8,754 nucleotides of DNA. It comes from Candidatus Cloacimonadota bacterium (GTDB lineage: Bacteria > Muiribacteriota > UBA6191 > JACPRK01). Both the position numbers and the translations under genes were made by a program. The notes under the pieces were generated by a model. The model saw only the letters and a list, made by a program, of their open reading frames with translations, was not told where the DNA came from and searched no databases. The stretch covers positions 1 through 8,754 of the forward strand of contig JAJFLN010000826.1 of NCBI GenBank assembly GCA_021772705.1. Reading direction: 5' to 3'. Positions 6,616-8,754 of the stretch are shown in pieces; the stretch's first letter is position 1; every line of letters begins with the position of its first letter.

Positions 6616-7814
6616 ACCGCCACCTTGTTCATCTCGTAGATCGGCAGCAGCACTGCCAGGACGATGAAGCCCACCGTGAGACCCATGCACATGATGATCA
6701 CCGGCTCCAGCAGGGAGGTCAGCATGGCAATGGTGTTCTCCACCTCCCGGTCGTAGTCGTCAGCCAGCTTCATCAGCATGTTCTCGAGCTGGCCACTCTT
6801 CTGTCCGGCGCTGATCATATCGATGACCATGGGGGGGAAGAGGCCGGACTGGCGCAGGGGCGTGGCCAGGTTGGCCCCCTGGCTCACTTCCTTGCGAGTC
6901 TTGTCCAGGGACTCGGCGATCACCAGGTTGCCCACCACGTTCCGGACGATGTCCATGGCCTGCAGGATCGGTACGCCGCTCTTGAGCAGGATACCGAGGG
7001 TACGGACGAACCGGCTGATGGCCACCTTGCGGAACAGGTCGCCGAAGACGGGCATGCGGAGCTTGATGCCGTCGAAGCGATAGGCCCCGGTCTCTGTGCT
7101 GGCCCACTTTTGAAACCCGGCATAGATTCCAGCCAGGACGGCCAGGACTCCCCACCAGTAGGCGACCATGAAGTCCGAAGTTCCCAGCAGGAGCCGGGTC
7201 GGCCAGGGGAGTTGCTTGTTACTCTGTACGAACAACACCGTCAGCTGAGGAATGATGTAGATCAGCAGGAAGGCAACGATGGCGAATCCCACCATGGTCA
7301 TCAGAACGGGATAGGCCAGGGCCGTAACGATCTTGTTCTTCAGCGCCTCCTTCTTGTCCAGGTAGTCCGCAAGCTGGTTGAGGATGTCCTCCAGTTTTCC
7401 CGACTTCTCTCCGGCCTTGAGCATGCTGATGAACATGGCGCTGAAGAGCTCCGGGAACTGGGCCAAGGCCTCCGACAGGGGAGAACCCTCCCGGACCTTT
7501 TCCCGGATCTGGACCACGATCTCCCGCATCAGTAGATGTTCCACCTGCTCGCTGATGGAACCCAGGGCCTCCACCACCGGGAACCCGGCGCTGGTCATGG
7601 TGGCCAGGTTCCGGGTGAAGACCGAGATCTCCTGAGCCTTGATCCGATCGAAGAGCCCCCCCGATGGAGTCTGCTGCTTGCCCACCTCGATCTTCGTGGG
7701 GAAGAGTTCCATCGACCGGAGCTTCCTCACGGCATCGTTGCGGGAGTCAGCGTCGATCACTCCCGACACGGAGTTTTTTCCCTTGTCGAGGGCTACGTAC
7801 TGATAGACGGGCAT
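6612..7814 (-). CDS. gspF: Type II secretion inner-membrane platform protein GspF
   Basis: GspF is the polytopic core of the inner-membrane platform and is thought to be turned or moved by the GspE ATPase as pseudopilins are added. The 400-residue protein is full length for the family. After a short N-terminal region (MPVYQYVALD...GVIDADS, typical of GspF) it contains two copies of the T2SSF domain. FTRNLATMTSAGFPVVEAL (66-84) in the first is matched by FVRTLGILLKSGVPILQAM (269-287) in the second, and AGEKSG (134-139) by AGQKSG (336-341). Membrane segments lie near 163-195, 217-234 and 370-393. The gene starts 29 nt after gspC with no evident strong ribosome-binding site, and a GC-rich hairpin sits in that gap. 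It ends in a 4-nt overlap with gspI. PilC and GspF are homologous; the surrounding genes make GspF the better call. Confidence 0.95.
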   Translation of the reverse strand: MPVYQYVALDKGKNSVSGVIDADSRNDAVRKLRSMELFPTKIEVGKQQTPSGGLFDRIKAQEISVFTRNLATMTSAGFPVVEALGSISEQVEHLLMREIVVQIREKVREGSPLSEALAQFPELFSAMFISMLKAGEKSGKLEDILNQLADYLDKKEALKNKIVTALAYPVLMTMVGFAIVAFLLIYIIPQLTVLFVQSNKQLPWPTRLLLGTSDFMVAYWWGVLAVLAGIYAGFQKWASTETGAYRFDGIKLRMPVFGDLFRKVAISRFVRTLGILLKSGVPILQAMDIVRNVVGNLVIAESLDKTRKEVSQGANLATPLRQSGLFPPMVIDMISAGQKSGQLENMLMKLADDYDREVENTIAMLTSLLEPVIIMCMGLTVGFIVLAVLLPIYEMNKVAV

Positions 7815-7827
7815 CGGATCGGCTGCC

Positions 7828-7844
7828 GGGTCCCTGTGGGACCC
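7828..7844 (-). other. GC-rich hairpin in the gspC-gspF gap
   Basis: On the coding strand GGGTCCC-ACA-GGGACCC forms a perfect 7-bp stem with a 3-nt loop. It begins at the last base of the gspC stop codon and ends 13 bases before the gspF ATG. No run of T follows, so it is not a standard intrinsic terminator. It could act as an mRNA processing or stability element, or weakly reduce transcription into gspF. Its function is inferred only from structure and position. Confidence 0.5.
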
Positions 7845-8754
7845 TACTTGATCGTGTACTTGAGGGTGACGGGTCTCATGTTTCGCAGGACCGTGACTTC
7901 CACGTTGGTGCTGTTCTTGAAGATGTTGTACAGCTGGAACGCATTCTGGACGTTGTTGATCTTCTGGCCGTTCACGAACTTCAACACGTCGCCGTTCTGG
8001 GCGCCTACCTGGTCCAGGAACGATCCGGGCCGGATGTTGGTCAGCAGGAAACCGCTGGGCTGGCCGTTCTCATAGTAAGGCTGGATCCGGACCGTCGATA
8101 GCAAGCCGGCCAGGTCCTGAAGATGCTTGTTCACGTCTCCCCGTGGGATTTTCCGGGTCTCGATGCTCTCGGGCACCGGGACCTCGCCCTGTGCGTTGTA
8201 GACCCTGGGCGCCTGAGGCGCCGGAGCCGGCTGGCCCGGGATCCCGGCTGACGCCACCTGGTTGATTCCCTTCCCCCAGGAATCGAAGCTCACCTTCAGG
8301 CGTGCCGACTGGTTCTTGAACCGCACGACCGCCTCGTTGCGCGCCACTTCCAGAACCTCTGCTTCCTTCCAGACTTCCCCCTGGAAGACGGCCTCCGTTT
8401 CGCTGCCATTCTGGAGAAAGGCGATGGAGTCCCTTCCCGCCACCATCGTTCCGAGCAGGGTGAAGGGCAACTTGACCGGCTTGGGCTGGACCACCGGCGG
8501 GGGGGGGGCGGGCTTCGGAGGGGGCGGCGGCGGAGGTGGTGGAGGAGGCGGCGGCCGCTCTGCCGACAGGCCGAGCAGGTTTGCGTCCAGGATGGTCTGT
8601 GCGTCAACGGGCAGCTCGACTCGCTTTGGGAATGACGGCGTCGACAGGCCAGCGTTTTGGGCCGAGGCCTTGCCGCCGGTGCTCTCGACGAGGGTGACGC
8701 CGCAGGCCAGGATGCCGACGAGCAGGAAGATCCGCCACGAAAGCCGCCGGGGCT
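7844..8754 (-). CDS. gspC: Type II secretion protein GspC, 5' end outside the window
   Basis: GspC joins the inner-membrane platform to the GspD secretin in the outer membrane and helps recruit substrates. The frame is open to the right edge, so the true start lies beyond it; 302 residues are visible (first full codon at 8752). Visible residues 4-22 form a membrane helix (LSWRIFLLVGILACGVTLV). A periplasmic linker follows with 13 consecutive prolines (67-79), then KPAPPPPVVQPKP. The homology region starts at LPFTLLGTMVAGRDSIAFL and runs to about 150. A second linker rich in P, A and Q precedes a C-terminal PDZ domain (about 220-302), recognisable by GFLLTNIRPGSFLDQVGAQNGDVLKFVNG. An internal GTG at 8494 is not the start, because it would remove the membrane anchor. 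A C10 tract lies in the linker. gspD and gspE do not follow, unlike in canonical operons. Confidence 0.93.
   Translation of the reverse strand, partial: PRRLSWRIFLLVGILACGVTLVESTGGKASAQNAGLSTPSFPKRVELPVDAQTILDANLLGLSAERPPPPPPPPPPPPPKPAPPPPVVQPKPVKLPFTLLGTMVAGRDSIAFLQNGSETEAVFQGEVWKEAEVLEVARNEAVVRFKNQSARLKVSFDSWGKGINQVASAGIPGQPAPAPQAPRVYNAQGEVPVPESIETRKIPRGDVNKHLQDLAGLLSTVRIQPYYENGQPSGFLLTNIRPGSFLDQVGAQNGDVLKFVNGQKINNVQNAFQLYNIFKNSTNVEVTVLRNMRPVTLKYTIK
8499..8508. repeat. Ten-base G/C homopolymer inside gspC
   Basis: Ten consecutive G on the plus strand read as C on the gspC coding strand and encode part of Ala-Pro-Pro-Pro in the linker between the membrane helix and the homology region. Loss of one base would move translation into a frame that stops at 8298-8296, before the PDZ domain. 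Tracts of this length are prone to slippage in replication and to sequencing or assembly error. Confidence 0.85.

Noticed and set aside
6615..6690. ATG at 6690 as the gspI start
   Set aside because: The added 25 residues lie inside the gspF coding region. The GTG at 6615 overlaps the gspF stop in a GTGA and gives a standard basic prepilin leader.
7844..8494. GTG at 8494 as the gspC start
   Set aside because: The frame continues to the window edge and encodes the membrane anchor and linker expected of GspC upstream of this codon.

Overview
The window is a dense, GC-rich piece of chromosome from a diderm (Gram-negative type) bacterium. The minus strand carries most of a type II secretion system (T2SS) operon. 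Read in transcription order from the right edge, it holds gspC (5' end cut off by the window), gspF, gspI, gspJ, gspK, gspL and gspM, followed by a PduO-type cobalamin adenosyltransferase gene. A single plus-strand gene at the left edge encodes a polytopic membrane protein resembling GT39/ArnT-type glycosyltransferases, and it converges on the adenosyltransferase gene. An outer membrane is implied by GspC, whose partner is the GspD secretin, and by the GspIJK pseudopilin tip. The actin-fold type of GspL and the gene order suggest a lineage outside the classical Gammaproteobacteria, such as Acidobacteriota, Myxococcota, Desulfobacterota or a related uncultured phylum. The sequence alone does not settle which.

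Layout: 1-91 is a short flank with no gene I can call. 92-1801 (+) is the glycosyltransferase-like gene. 1671-2222 (-) is the adenosyltransferase gene, overlapping the tail of the plus-strand gene by 131 bp. 2253-8754 (-) is the T2SS cluster, with junctions ranging from 4-nt overlaps (F/I and K/L) to a 29-nt gap (C/F). No intergenic gap exceeds 100 bp, and I see no RNA gene, CRISPR array or insertion sequence.

How the genes work together: GspC links the inner-membrane platform to the outer-membrane secretin. GspF, GspL and GspM form the inner-membrane platform that couples the cytoplasmic ATPase to pseudopilus growth. GspI, GspJ and GspK are the minor pseudopilins that form the tip complex and start pseudopilus assembly. 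The secretin GspD, ATPase GspE, major pseudopilin GspG, minor pseudopilin GspH and prepilin peptidase are all absent from the window and must be encoded elsewhere. The junctions C/F and F/I, where D, E, G and H would normally sit, are closed up.

The main points of interest are the condensed gene order; a GspL that looks like a complete PilM actin fold joined to a PilN-like segment; an imperfect tandem duplication that carries the gspJ start codon; long C-tracts inside the proline-rich segments of gspC and gspJ; and the deep antisense overlap of the two convergent genes at the left. I found no convincing wholly new system. This looks like a divergent T2SS with some unusual architecture.
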